In this document: positions 39,363 to 48,986 of the stretch, in pieces | Layout of the letters: each line of letters opens with the position of its first letter | Numbering within the stretch: position 1 is the stretch's first letter | Assembly (NCBI GenBank): GCA_016714085.1 | Contig: JADJNW010000016.1 | Span: 62,001 to 126,000 of the forward strand | Source: Saprospiraceae bacterium | Lineage (GTDB): Bacteria > Bacteroidota > Bacteroidia > Chitinophagales > Saprospiraceae | Reading direction: 5' to 3' | Length of the DNA stretch: 64,000 nucleotides | Translations under genes and position numbers: made by a program | Notes under the pieces: model-generated | Seen by the model: only the letters and a program-made list of their open reading frames with translations | The model's database searches: none | What the model was told of the DNA's origin: nothing

Positions 39363-40169
39363 ATGCAATCAAAAATGCAAAAGCTCGTCGGGCAAACCGC
39401 CATCGTGACAGGAGCTAGCTCAGGGATTGGTAAGGCTTGTGCAATCGCACTTGGCTTGGATGGAGCGAATGTAGTAGTCAACTATGCTGGCAATAGTGCC
39501 GGCGCGGATGAAGCAGTAGAAACGATTAAAAATGAGGGTGGTAATGCTATTGCTTTTAAAGCCGATGTAAGCAAGCAGGATCAAGTGAAAGCGATGTTCA
39601 AAGCTGCTGTAGATACTTTTGGTACGGTAGATATTTTAGTGAATAATGCTGGTTTGCAGAAAGATGCGCGTTTCACAGAAATGTCGCTGGCAGACTGGCA
39701 ATTTGTGTTAGATGTCAATTTGACTGGGCAATTTTTATGCGCCCAGGAAGCAGTACGCGAATTCCAACGCAGAGGCATGAGCGGCTCAAAAGCATTGGGC
39801 AAAATCATTTGCATGAGTTCGGTGCACGAGCTTATTCCCTGGGCAGGACACGTGAATTACGCTGCTTCTAAAGGTGGTGTAATGCTGATGATGAAATCTC
39901 TGGCACAAGAACTAGGACCTATGAAAATCCGCGTCAATAGTATTGCTCCGGGCGCGATCAAAACCCCAATCAATTATTCCGCTTGGCATACGCCAGAAGC
40001 GGAAGCTAGGCTTTTGAAGCTTATTCCTTACAAGCGCGTTGGTGAGACCGAAGATATTGGCAATGTATGCTGCTGGTTAGCTTCGGATGAATCCGATTAC
40101 ATTCACGGGGCGACCATTTTTGTGGACGGTGGGATGACGCTGTATCCTGGATTTGAAGACAACGGTTAA
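39363..40169 (+). CDS. Glucose 1-dehydrogenase-like SDR
   Basis: 268 residues. The cofactor motif TGASSGIG is at 16-23, NNAG at 94-97, and the catalytic triad is S152/S153, Y166 and K170 (YAASK). The C-terminal GRVGETEDIG-type block appears as KRVGETEDIGN, and the end DGGMTLYPGF is the pattern of glucose-1-dehydrogenases and related polyol dehydrogenases. Inferred reaction: sugar to lactone with NAD(P). It comes right after the lactonase gene, which would use that product. A terminator follows. Confidence 0.85.
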   Translation: MQSKMQKLVGQTAIVTGASSGIGKACAIALGLDGANVVVNYAGNSAGADEAVETIKNEGGNAIAFKADVSKQDQVKAMFKAAVDTFGTVDILVNNAGLQKDARFTEMSLADWQFVLDVNLTGQFLCAQEAVREFQRRGMSGSKALGKIICMSSVHELIPWAGHVNYAASKGGVMLMMKSLAQELGPMKIRVNSIAPGAIKTPINYSAWHTPEAEARLLKLIPYKRVGETEDIGNVCCWLASDESDYIHGATIFVDGGMTLYPGFEDNG

Positions 40170-40193
40170 TTTTAAGCCTTCATAATATCGACC

Positions 40194-40231
40194 GCTTCCG
40201 AGGTTTTCATTCGGACTCGGAAGCATTTTTT
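40194..40231 (+). terminator. Rho-independent terminator after the SDR gene
   Basis: GCTTCCGAG (40194-40202) pairs perfectly with CTCGGAAGC (40216-40224), followed by ATTTTTTA. It ends the first part of the sugar island before the glucosidase gene. Confidence 0.85.
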
Positions 40232-40266
40232 AAATATCAAATTTCTAATTTTCAATATAAACAAAA

Positions 40267-42909
40267 ATGGCAAAGCCTACTATAACCCAGGAAGCAAAAA
40301 GGCTTCAGGAAACATATCAGGAAAATAAAAAATGGCTGAAATGGGGACCCTACCTCAGCGAACGCCAGTGGGGTACCGTGCGCGAAGATTACAGCCCGGG
40401 CGGCACTGCCTGGGATTACTTGCCTCATGACCACGCTCGTTCGCGCGCTTATCGTTGGGGCGAAGATGGTATCGCTGGTATTTGCGATGAAATGTGCAGC
40501 TTATGCTTTGGCTTGGCGCTTTGGAATGGCAAAGACCCGATTTTGAAAGAACGGATGTTTGGTCTGACCGGCCCAGAAGGCAATCACGGCGAGGATGTCA
40601 AGGAATTGTATTATTATTTGGATAGCACGCCTACGCACTCTTATATGAAGCATTTGTATAAATATACTTATTGGGAGTATCCGTATGCCGATTTAGTAGA
40701 AACCAATCGGAATCGATCCACGGATGAAATTGAATATGAATTGCACGATGCAGGCGGAATGCGCGAGTCCAGTTATTATGATGTAGTTACCGAATATGCC
40801 AAAGCATCCGAAGAAGATATTTGCATTCGCATCACTATTAATATGCGTGGTCGCCACGATGCACATCTTTGGGTATTGCCCACGCTGTGGTTTAGGAATG
40901 TCTGGTCATTTGGTTTGATCAAAGAAAAACCTAGCATTCGCAAATGCGGCGACGATAAGAACTGCGTCATCGCCGAGCATCCTAATCTGGGGTCTTATCA
41001 TTTATATTTTGAGCAGCCGGAAAGGGTTTTATTTACTGAAAATGAAACCAATACGGAACGCTTATATGGAACACCTAATGCCACGCCTTTTGTGAAAGAC
41101 GCTTTCCATCATGCTGTTATCAATAATGATTATGATTGGCTGGATTCTAAAAAAGACGGAACAAAATTCGCTCCAGTATATCATTTTCATTTGATCCCAG
41201 GCGAAAAGGCAGAAATTCGTTTGCGCTTGAGCAAAGACAATAATAAGGAAACGCCTTTTGGAAAAGAATTCGAAGCGACGTTCAATGCCAGAATCCGCGA
41301 AGCAGATGAATTCTACCGCCCTTTTCAAAAAAGCAAAAATGAAGATGTAGCGAATATCCAACGCCAAGCTTTTGCAGGAATGTTGTGGAGTAAGCAATTT
41401 TATAATATTGACATTCCCCATTGGCTCAATGGTGATCCTGGTCAAATACCGCCGCCTGAAAGCAGAAAAAATGGTCGTAATCACGAGTGGAAGCATTTGA
41501 ATAATCACGATATCATTTCGATGCCCGACAAATGGGAATACCCTTGGTATGCAGCTTGGGATCTGGCCTTTCACTGCGTCCCCTTGGCAATGGTTGATGC
41601 AGAATTCACTAAAAATCAATTGATTCTCTTCTTGCGTGAATGGTATATGCACCCCAATGGTCAGTTGCCTGCCTATGAATGGGCATTTGGAGATGTAAAT
41701 CCGCCGGTACACGCTTGGGCCTGTTTGCAGGTATATAAAATTGATAAAGCCCGTAATGGCAAGGGCGACAAAGAGTTTTTGCGGCGGGTGTTCCAGAAAT
41801 TAGTGCTCAATTTCACTTGGTGGGTCAATCGGAAAGACCGCAAAGGCAACAACGTGTTTGAAGGCGGTTTCCTTGGATTGGATAATATCGGCATTTTCGA
41901 TCGAAGCAGCTACATTCCTGGTGGCGGTTATTTAGAACAGGCCGATGGGACTGCCTGGATGGCGATGTATTGTTTGAATATGCTCGAAATGGCGCTCATC
42001 TTGGCGAAAGATGATATTGCTTATGAAGATGTAGCAACCAAGTTTTTCGAGCATTTTGTGTTTATTTCGGCTTCTTTGAATCAGATTGGAAAAGATTGGA
42101 CCAGCGCCTGGGATGATGAAGAAGGCTTTTTCTATGACGTATTGGCGATGCCCGATGGTCGATTTATACCGCTGAAAGTACGCTCTTTGGTGGGTTTGTC
42201 TACTTTGTTTGCCACGCTTATTCTGGATAATGAAGAAATGAAGCAGTTGCCTAATTTCTACGAACGCTTGAAATGGTTTCAGAATTATCGCAAGCAACGC
42301 CATGAATATGTTGTATTTGAGGATTTGCACGATGGCAAGGATATTTTGCTCTCTCTTGTACCTAGAGAAAGACTCGAACGCTTGCTTAAAGCTTTGCTGG
42401 ATGAAAATGAATTCTTGAGCAAAGGCGGCATTCGCTCTGTCTCGAAAGTACACGAAACGCCTTATGTAGCCAACATTGATGGCGAGGAATATGGCTTGAA
42501 ATATGAACCAGGCGAATCCACTACTGGCTTATTTGGTGGTAACTCCAACTGGCGTGGCCCGATCTGGATGCCAATGAATTATATGATCGTACAGGCACTC
42601 CGCACCTATCATGCTTATTATGGTGAAACTTGCAAAGTTGAATGTCCGACCGGCTCTGGCAATGTGGTCACGCTTGACAAAGCAGCGGATGATATTTCGA
42701 ATCGATTGATCTCGCTTTTCAAGCGCGATGAATTGGGCATGCGACCTGTGCACGGCCGGCGGGATAGCTATCACTTCGACCCTTATTTCCGGGATTTGAT
42801 TCTGTTCTATGAATATTTCCACGGCGACAACGGCAGAGGGGTAGGTGCTTCGCATCAAACTGGCTGGACAGGACTTGTTGCTGAACTGATTGATAAATGT
42901 GGCTGGTAA
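40267..42909 (+). CDS. Large GH63-like (MGH1-type) glucosidase
   Basis: An 880-residue cytoplasmic protein beginning MAKPTITQEAKRLQ, with WKWGPYLSERQWGTVREDYSPGG split into its conserved parts: GPYLSERQWGTVREDY and AWDYLPHDHARSR. Further on are MPDKWEYPWYAAWDLAFHC, typical of the (alpha/alpha)6 barrel with its catalytic Asp, and WRGPIWMPMNYMIV near the end. Enzymes of this type remove glucose from alpha-linked oligosaccharides such as glucosylglycerate or kojibiose-like sugars; the exact substrate is open. The next gene is also an alpha-glucan enzyme. Confidence 0.85.
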   Translation: MAKPTITQEAKRLQETYQENKKWLKWGPYLSERQWGTVREDYSPGGTAWDYLPHDHARSRAYRWGEDGIAGICDEMCSLCFGLALWNGKDPILKERMFGLTGPEGNHGEDVKELYYYLDSTPTHSYMKHLYKYTYWEYPYADLVETNRNRSTDEIEYELHDAGGMRESSYYDVVTEYAKASEEDICIRITINMRGRHDAHLWVLPTLWFRNVWSFGLIKEKPSIRKCGDDKNCVIAEHPNLGSYHLYFEQPERVLFTENETNTERLYGTPNATPFVKDAFHHAVINNDYDWLDSKKDGTKFAPVYHFHLIPGEKAEIRLRLSKDNNKETPFGKEFEATFNARIREADEFYRPFQKSKNEDVANIQRQAFAGMLWSKQFYNIDIPHWLNGDPGQIPPPESRKNGRNHEWKHLNNHDIISMPDKWEYPWYAAWDLAFHCVPLAMVDAEFTKNQLILFLREWYMHPNGQLPAYEWAFGDVNPPVHAWACLQVYKIDKARNGKGDKEFLRRVFQKLVLNFTWWVNRKDRKGNNVFEGGFLGLDNIGIFDRSSYIPGGGYLEQADGTAWMAMYCLNMLEMALILAKDDIAYEDVATKFFEHFVFISASLNQIGKDWTSAWDDEEGFFYDVLAMPDGRFIPLKVRSLVGLSTLFATLILDNEEMKQLPNFYERLKWFQNYRKQRHEYVVFEDLHDGKDILLSLVPRERLERLLKALLDENEFLSKGGIRSVSKVHETPYVANIDGEEYGLKYEPGESTTGLFGGNSNWRGPIWMPMNYMIVQALRTYHAYYGETCKVECPTGSGNVVTLDKAADDISNRLISLFKRDELGMRPVHGRRDSYHFDPYFRDLILFYEYFHGDNGRGVGASHQTGWTGLVAELIDKCGW

Positions 42910-43002
42910 TAGTTTGGCGCACCTTCAAGGTGTGCTAAACTTCATTTCAATAACCTTACATCTGGCAAAATTCTAAAGTCTGTCAGATTTCAAAATAAAA
43001 GA

Positions 43003-44989
43003 ATGTTAAATTTCAAAATCCAATATACGAGGCACTCGCCGATAAAGAATGGCTCATAACCAATGGCATCGGCGGGTACGCTTCTTCGACTATTTCCGGT
43101 GCCAATTCGCGCCGTTATCATGGACTGTTGGTGGCTGCTTTCAATCCACCCACCGATCGTCGAGTACTGGTTTCTAAAGTAGAAGAAAATGTCATCCTCA
43201 ATCAGGAGAGTGTTTGCTCCCTTTCAACCAACCGCTATCCCAATGTGATTCACCCGCAGGGCTACAAAATGCTGGAAAGCTTTGAGCGGAATCCTTTATC
43301 AAAAGTTACTTTTAGCATAGATGGCCTCAAAATTGCCAAAACCATTTTTATGGTGCATGGCTCGAATACAACAGTAGTGGAATATGAAAATAAAGGTGGC
43401 AATTCGATTCGACTTGAGCTAAATCCTTTATTTGTTTATCGCGACTACCATAGCACTTTTCATGAAAACGACTATTTCGATTTTTATGCAGAGCACCTCG
43501 AAGAACGACGCTTGAAAATTTTTGCACATTATGGCGCTGAGCCTTTCTACATGGACTTTTCCAAAGGAAACTTTCAGGCTCAACCAGCATGGTTTAAGAA
43601 TTTTGAATATGATAAGGGAAAAGCGCGGGGCTTGATTTTCAAGAAGATGCGAAGAGCATCGGTAAAATAATAGTCGATTTGGCTGCTGGCGAAAAAGTGT
43701 ACCTGATTTTTACGACGGATGTGGAGGTTCTAAAACAATCACCGATTGAATTGAAAAACAAAGAGTTAGCAAGATTGCGAAAACTACAACCAGAAACAAA
43801 AAACGAATTTCTGCGCGATCTCACAGTGGCTGGAAATCAATTTTTGGTACACCGAAAGTCAACGAATAGCTACTCGCTCATAGCGGGGTATCATTGGTTT
43901 ACCGATTGGGGTAGAGATACCATGATTGCTATGCGTGGCTTGACCATTGCAGCCGGTAAACAAGAAGAATCGAAGTCTATTTTGCGTACCTTTTTGAAGT
44001 CGCTTGACCGAGGTATGCTGCCCAACCGCTTCCCCGATCAAGGCGAAGCGCCAGAGTACAATACATTTGATGCAACCATGTGGTTATTCGTAGTGCTACA
44101 TGAATATTTCGAGCAATTTGGTGATCTGGAATTTATCGAAGAGGTTTTTTCCGAATCTTACTGAGATTTTGGAAGCGCATATCAATGGTACACGTTACAA
44201 CATTCATGTTACGCCGGAGGGCTTGCTGTTTGGAGGGGAAGGATTAGTGCAACTCACCTGGATGGATGCGAAAGTTGGCGATTATGTAGTGACACCGCGC
44301 CAGGGTTGCCCTGTGGAGATCAATGCTTTATGGTATAATGCTTTGAAGGTTTATGCCGTATTTGCAGAAAAGGTTGGTTACTCAGGGAAAACCTTTGCCA
44401 ATCTGGCTGAAAAGGCAAAAATCGCTTTTCGCAAATATTTTATCAATGACAAAGGCTATCTGAATGATGTCATTATGCCCGATGGCTATGTGGATGATTC
44501 CATTCGACCAAACCAGATTTACGCTATCAGCTTGCCATTCAACTTACTGACTAATAAAGAAGCGAAGTCTGTTTTGAATATTATAGATCAGCATTTGTAC
44601 ACCGATCTGGGTCTGCGCTCACTGAATCCTGAACATTCCGATTTCAGTCCAAACTATGGCGGCGACCAATGGCAACGCGATACTGCGTATCATCAAGGTA
44701 CCGTATGGGCATTTCTATGGAGTGAATATGCTTTGCCTATTTGAAAACGCACCAATATTCGGCGAAAGCCAGGAAAGAAATTGAATCGAAAATGGCAGCA
44801 TTGGAGCGACATTTCTATGAAGATAACTGCTTGTATGGGATTTCCGAGATCTTTGACGGGCTGAATCCTACCAATGGCAGGGGCTGCGTGCAACAAGCCT
44901 GGTCTATCGGGATGCTGATGAAGGTACTTTTGAGTATGCAAACTTCGACGACTACGAAAGCAAAGCAAGAGGTTTTACTTGAAATTTAA
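43003..44989 (+). pseudogene. Amylo-alpha-1,6-glucosidase (glycogen debranching), four frameshifts
   Basis: ATG at 43003 (MLNFK). Frames join at ~43016 (A missing), ~43625 (G missing), ~44150 (extra T) and ~44735 (G missing). The protein then has the GDE N-terminal signature EWLITNGIGGYASS and RRYHGLLVAA, and the C-terminal catalytic part YHWFTDWGRDTMIAMRGL, DQGEAPEYNTFDATMW, DDSIRPNQIYAIS and QGTVWAFLW. About 660 residues. It hydrolyses alpha-1,6 branches of glycogen or related glucans. All four breaks are single-base, so sequencing errors are the simplest cause. Confidence 0.85.
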
Positions 44990-45073
44990 AGGACGTTAGG
45001 GTGTTTTAGTGTTATTGTACTTTAGTGATCGCACTATAACACCATCGCATCAAAGCATAATAATACTTATAAA

Positions 45074-45955
45074 ATGTGGCAAACGCTAATAAAAAACTGG
45101 CGTATTTATCTTATAGAAGCATGGGCATTGGGGATGTTCATGGTATCGGCAGCATTTTTTACTATTTTATTAGAACATCCCAACTTACTCTTCAAAACAC
45201 TGTTGCCTTTGCCATTGTATCGGCGATTTTTGGCTGGTATTGCGATGGGAATAACCGCGATATTTTTAATCTATTCCAAGTGGGGCAAGCGATCTGGCGC
45301 ACATATGAATCCAGCGGTGACGCTTACCTTTTTACAATTGGATAGAATTCGTTTTAACGACGCGGCTTGGTACATCATTGCACAGTTTATCGGTGGCACT
45401 TTTGGCATTTTGATATTCAAATGGACAACATTTAGCTACATCTCTGACCCGGCAGTGAATTATGCTGTGACAATACCTGGTATGGACGGCCCAGGGGTTG
45501 CACTTTTTATGGAAATAGTACTTTCTTTTGTATTATTTTCAATCGTTTTATTCAGTAGCAATTCGACTAAATGGGCGTCTTATACAGGCTATCTTGTGGG
45601 TCTGTTACTCGTCATTTTTATCACGTTTGAAGCGCCTTTTTCAGGGATGAGTATCAATCCAGCACGTACCGTAGCCTCTGCCTTTCCGGCAAATGTTTGG
45701 ACGGATTGGTGGTTGTATTTTATAGGCCCGATCCTGGGGATGAATGCAGCAGGATATATGTATCGACGTTGGTATCGAAAGACACATGATGGTAATTGTT
45801 TGACCATGAAGTGCCACATGAGCGGTGAAAAACATAATAGTCCAACTTATGATGTGCTGGGACCGAAAGATTTATTGGAGAAATATAGACTTGGAGAACA
45901 AGAGACTTTGAGAATAGGAGAACACTCGAATTTTAAATTAAAACAAATATCATAA
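45074..45955 (+). CDS. Aquaporin/glycerol-facilitator family (MIP) channel
   Basis: 293 residues with six membrane helices and both NPA boxes: SGAHMNPAVTLTF (~residues 73-85) and GMSINPARTVASAF (~190-203). The second box has the conserved Arg right after NPA. A hydrophilic C-terminal tail of ~60 residues extends beyond the usual length. In this setting it may carry water, glycerol or other small polyols released by the preceding enzymes. Its stop is followed one base later by the next start. Confidence 0.88.
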   Translation: MWQTLIKNWRIYLIEAWALGMFMVSAAFFTILLEHPNLLFKTLLPLPLYRRFLAGIAMGITAIFLIYSKWGKRSGAHMNPAVTLTFLQLDRIRFNDAAWYIIAQFIGGTFGILIFKWTTFSYISDPAVNYAVTIPGMDGPGVALFMEIVLSFVLFSIVLFSSNSTKWASYTGYLVGLLLVIFITFEAPFSGMSINPARTVASAFPANVWTDWWLYFIGPILGMNAAGYMYRRWYRKTHDGNCLTMKCHMSGEKHNSPTYDVLGPKDLLEKYRLGEQETLRIGEHSNFKLKQIS

Positions 45956-45956
45956 A

Positions 45957-46628
45957 ATGAAATCAGTATTGGTGACCGGTGCTTCCGGCAATCTGGGGAG
46001 CGCAGTGGTCAAGAAACTACAAAATGAAGGCTGTCATATTTTTGCAACAGCACGGGATGCAAATGGTCTTGACGGGGCTGAAGTTGCTCCTGTTGATCTT
46101 ACCGACGAGACAGCGGTGGATGCTTACATTCAAAGCATCACAGCTAAAAATACTAATATCAAAGCAGTTATTTTACTGGTCGGTGGCTTCGCAATGGGCG
46201 ATTTGAATCAAACCGATGCGGCGGCTTTGCAAAAGATGTACAAACTAAATTTTGAGACCAGTTATTTTGTTGTGCGGGCCTTGTTGCCTTACTTCGAGCA
46301 AAATGGCGGGGGGCAGTTTATCCTGATCGGTTCTCGCCCTGGCTTTCAGGCAAAAGATGCGATCCATACGGTGGCTTATGGCTTGTCGAAGTCGCTTGTG
46401 ATGTATCTCGCCGAAATCATCAACGCATACGGCAAAGACAAAGGCATTACTGCTGCTGTCATTGTACCCAGCACGATTGACACGCCTCAAAATCGTAGCG
46501 CTATGCCAAATGCCAACCCCGACAAATGGGTAAGCGCCGATACCCTGGCGGACTCGATTTATTTCTTATTGACGGATACCGGCAAGCAATTGCGAGAAAC
46601 GGTTTTAAAAGTATATAATGAAAGTTAG
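45957..46628 (+). CDS. SDR family NAD(P) oxidoreductase
   Basis: A 223-residue short-chain dehydrogenase: TGASGNLGSAVVKKL (cofactor motif, residues 7-21), VGGFAMGDL (NNAG-like position), GSRPGFQ, and the catalytic AYGLSKSL pattern (Y-x3-K). The substrate is unknown. It starts one base after the aquaporin stop, so translation is coupled to it. Confidence 0.82.
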   Translation: MKSVLVTGASGNLGSAVVKKLQNEGCHIFATARDANGLDGAEVAPVDLTDETAVDAYIQSITAKNTNIKAVILLVGGFAMGDLNQTDAAALQKMYKLNFETSYFVVRALLPYFEQNGGGQFILIGSRPGFQAKDAIHTVAYGLSKSLVMYLAEIINAYGKDKGITAAVIVPSTIDTPQNRSAMPNANPDKWVSADTLADSIYFLLTDTGKQLRETVLKVYNES

Positions 46629-46695
46629 AAATAGGATTTAATAATCACTCGATTTTATTACATACAAATATTTTCATTTTTATAAAGCCCTAACC

Positions 46696-47094
46696 ATGAA
46701 GGAAATCCGACTCGCACCATTGCGTTGGTTGACACCAATCAATGGTACATTATTAAACCAATTATCAAACTGGCAGGAAGAAGTTCGGTTTTGGAGCAAA
46801 GAAGCAGCTTCCTTGCGTATGCTCATTCACAAAGGCGTTACTTATTGCGATACAATGGATCAGGAAAACCTGGAGCGCATAGAACAAGAACTAATCCTGT
46901 TTGGTAGCAAGCAAATTCTAGTGGTAGAAAATGCATTGATGATCCTGGAAAATTTGATCGAGCAGAAAAAATACATCGTTGAGCAATATCGAGAAGTCGA
47001 GCAACAAATTATTTCGACTCGAAAGTCTTATCAAGATTTGAAAATAAAACTATTACCATTTTTATCGAAATTTATAGCCATCAAAATCTGGTAA
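46696..47094 (+). CDS. Hypothetical coiled-coil protein
   Basis: 132 residues, almost wholly helical with a coiled-coil pattern between ~40 and ~115 (LERIEQELILFG, LIEQKKYIVEQYREVEQQI). No membrane segment, no known motif. It starts the group leading to the ferric-reductase/Rieske gene, with 21 bases to the next gene. Confidence 0.55.
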   Translation: MKEIRLAPLRWLTPINGTLLNQLSNWQEEVRFWSKEAASLRMLIHKGVTYCDTMDQENLERIEQELILFGSKQILVVENALMILENLIEQKKYIVEQYREVEQQIISTRKSYQDLKIKLLPFLSKFIAIKIW

Positions 47095-47115
47095 ACATCT
47101 GAAACCCATATTACT

Positions 47116-47331
47116 ATGACCTTAGCAACAATTTTTGTCTCACTTTTTTATCTCTACCTCAGCATTGGCTTGCTGTTTGGCTTGTGGTTTGTCATTCGGG
47201 GCGCTGACATGCTCGACCACAATATGCACGGGTCTTCCTGGCGCACGCGACTGTTGCTCTTACCTGCTTCGACAGGGCTTTGGATCGTATTATTAATCAA
47301 ACTTTTAAAAACGAACAAGCATGGTTCCTGA
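47116..47331 (+). CDS. Small two-pass membrane protein
   Basis: 71 residues with two hydrophobic segments (residues ~3-28 and ~47-63) around a short loop with RGADMLDHNMHGSSWR. I do not recognise the family. Its 3' end overlaps the next start by 11 bases, suggesting coupled translation with the following gene. Confidence 0.5.
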   Translation: MTLATIFVSLFYLYLSIGLLFGLWFVIRGADMLDHNMHGSSWRTRLLLLPASTGLWIVLLIKLLKTNKHGS

Positions 47332-47743
47332 ACTTCGAAAAAGGCATCGACTAGTATGGCAGGTTTGGGCGCTGTTACTACCTATCGGTTTTGTATCGGC
47401 AATTTTGGTATTACCAAAACAAATGCCTGTAAATCAATTGCCAATCGTAAGAGAAATGCCGCTTGGAAATATTGTACAAAGCGAATCAACCGATGCACTG
47501 ATAGTTTCCTTGCGCGCACAGGCAGGTTTATCGAATAAACAATTAGAAATCACTTTAAAAAAGCCGCTTGATATGCCTTCAGCGCTTGTGTACTGGCAAG
47601 ATACTTTTATTGGAAGCCTCGGAGCTAAAGGAACGCAGTATTTTACTTTGGATAGCGCCTTAGTTGCGAATCCTCCTTTTTTATTAGAAATCCGAAACCC
47701 GATTGACCAAACGGTCTTTCAAAAAATAACCTTCACAAAATGA
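47321..47743 (+). CDS. Hypothetical membrane-anchored protein
   Basis: 140 residues: one N-terminal membrane segment (VWALLLPIGFVSAILVL, ~15-32), then a beta-rich extracytoplasmic domain with SALVYWQDTFIGSLGAKG. No family recognised. It overlaps both neighbours (11 bases upstream, ATGA-type 4 bases downstream), so it is probably a partner of the ferric reductase-Rieske protein. Confidence 0.5.
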   Translation: MVPELRKRHRLVWQVWALLLPIGFVSAILVLPKQMPVNQLPIVREMPLGNIVQSESTDALIVSLRAQAGLSNKQLEITLKKPLDMPSALVYWQDTFIGSLGAKGTQYFTLDSALVANPPFLLEIRNPIDQTVFQKITFTK

Positions 47744-48780
47744 GTGTCAATTATACAACGGTGCAGTGGAATCGTCAGAAGCGCCGCTACGACTGGATTA
47801 TGGTCGGGCTTATTGGCTTGTATTTGCTGAGTTTTACCGTTTTGCAACTGATTTTTAGTTCTAATATTACCCCTGAAACCTTGGTAATCCGGGCTACTGG
47901 CACGCTGGCGTTTTTGATGCTACACATTATTCTGAGCATTGGCCCGCTTACGCGAATCGATAAGCGTTTTATGCCATTATTATATAATCGGCGTCATCTC
48001 GGGGTTACGATGTTTTTGATTGCCTTGACGCATGGACTTTTCAATATCGTGCAATTTCATGCATTGAGTAATACCAATCCTTTATTATCTATTTTCGCAT
48101 CAAACACGAATTACGGCTCTTTTGCATTATTCCCATTTCAGGTATTGGGCTTCTTTGCTTTACTGATCTTGTTCTTGATGGCAGCTACCAGCCATGATTT
48201 CTGGTTAAAAAATTTGAGCCCAAAAGTGTGGAAAAGCCTGCATATGATGGTGTATGTGGCGTATGCGCTCTTGATTTTTCATGTGATGCTGGGCATCATT
48301 CAGCTGGAACAATCGCCCTTGTGGATTGGTTTGGTCGGTGTGGGAATGATTACAGTCACTGGTTTGCATGTTACAGCAGGGATATTGGAGAAGCAACGTT
48401 TGCAAGAGCAAAGCTTAAAAAATAAAGTATTGGAAAGCTTCTACGAAGTTTGCACTGTTGATGACATCCCTGAAAACCGGGCCAAAATTGTTTTTTTGGA
48501 AGGAGAGAACATCGCTATTTTCAAATATGATGGAAAGATTTCTGCTGTAAGCAATATTTGCCGACATCAGCACGGGCCGCTCGGCGAAGGTAAAATTGTG
48601 GATGGTTGCATTACTTGCCCCTGGCATGGCTATCAGTATTTGCCACAAAACGGACAGTCGCCGCCACCGTTCACCGAAAAACTGGAAACCTACGATGTAA
48701 AAGTGGTCGATGGAATGATTTGGGTGAATCCCAAAGCTTACCCGGAAGGAACAGAACGCGAACCAGCACTAATCAATTAA
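47740..48780 (+). CDS. Ferric-reductase-like membrane protein fused to a Rieske [2Fe-2S] domain
   Basis: 346 residues. Residues ~15-225 form about six membrane helices with histidines at 62, 98, 168 and 181 positioned to ligate two hemes, as in the ferric reductase/MsrQ fold. Residues ~245-335 form a Rieske domain with CRH at 274-276 and CPWH at 293-296 as cluster ligands. The cytoplasmic or periplasmic side of the domain is not known. Fusions of this type pass electrons between a soluble donor and membrane heme; here the partners are unknown proteins beside it. A 21-bp-period array follows the stop. Confidence 0.85.
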   Translation: MSVNYTTVQWNRQKRRYDWIMVGLIGLYLLSFTVLQLIFSSNITPETLVIRATGTLAFLMLHIILSIGPLTRIDKRFMPLLYNRRHLGVTMFLIALTHGLFNIVQFHALSNTNPLLSIFASNTNYGSFALFPFQVLGFFALLILFLMAATSHDFWLKNLSPKVWKSLHMMVYVAYALLIFHVMLGIIQLEQSPLWIGLVGVGMITVTGLHVTAGILEKQRLQEQSLKNKVLESFYEVCTVDDIPENRAKIVFLEGENIAIFKYDGKISAVSNICRHQHGPLGEGKIVDGCITCPWHGYQYLPQNGQSPPPFTEKLETYDVKVVDGMIWVNPKAYPEGTEREPALIN

Positions 48781-48810
48781 TCTTCCTATATTTTATGCTT
48801 TGGCAGGTTG

Positions 48811-48970
48811 ATTTAATGCACGGATACGTTACTTCAATGCACAGGCACTTTACTTTAGTTCACAGCCTTGTTAACTCAATGCACAAACATTTTAATCGAG
48901 CGCACAGCTAGGTTGCTCGAATGCATAAGCTTATAAATTCTGTGCACAACCATGTTTCATTAAAGCACTG
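48811..48970. repeat. 21-bp-period tandem repeat array (8 units)
   Basis: The core base of each unit recurs at 48818, 48839, 48860, 48881, 48902, 48923, 48944 and 48965, exactly 21 apart every time. The core is near TCAATGCACAAACATTTTA. No frame is open through the whole array on the plus strand (one stays open for five units, reading MHRHFTL and MHKHFNR), so coding is doubtful. It lies between the Rieske fusion and the next gene. It differs in sequence from the 14.2-14.6 kb array but has the same period. Confidence 0.8.
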
Positions 48971-48986
48971 ATTAAAAATAATAAAG

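Noticed and set aside
41062..42453. Antisense frames of 170-216 codons over the GH63-like gene
   Set aside because: They mirror a long conserved sense gene and show no domain features.
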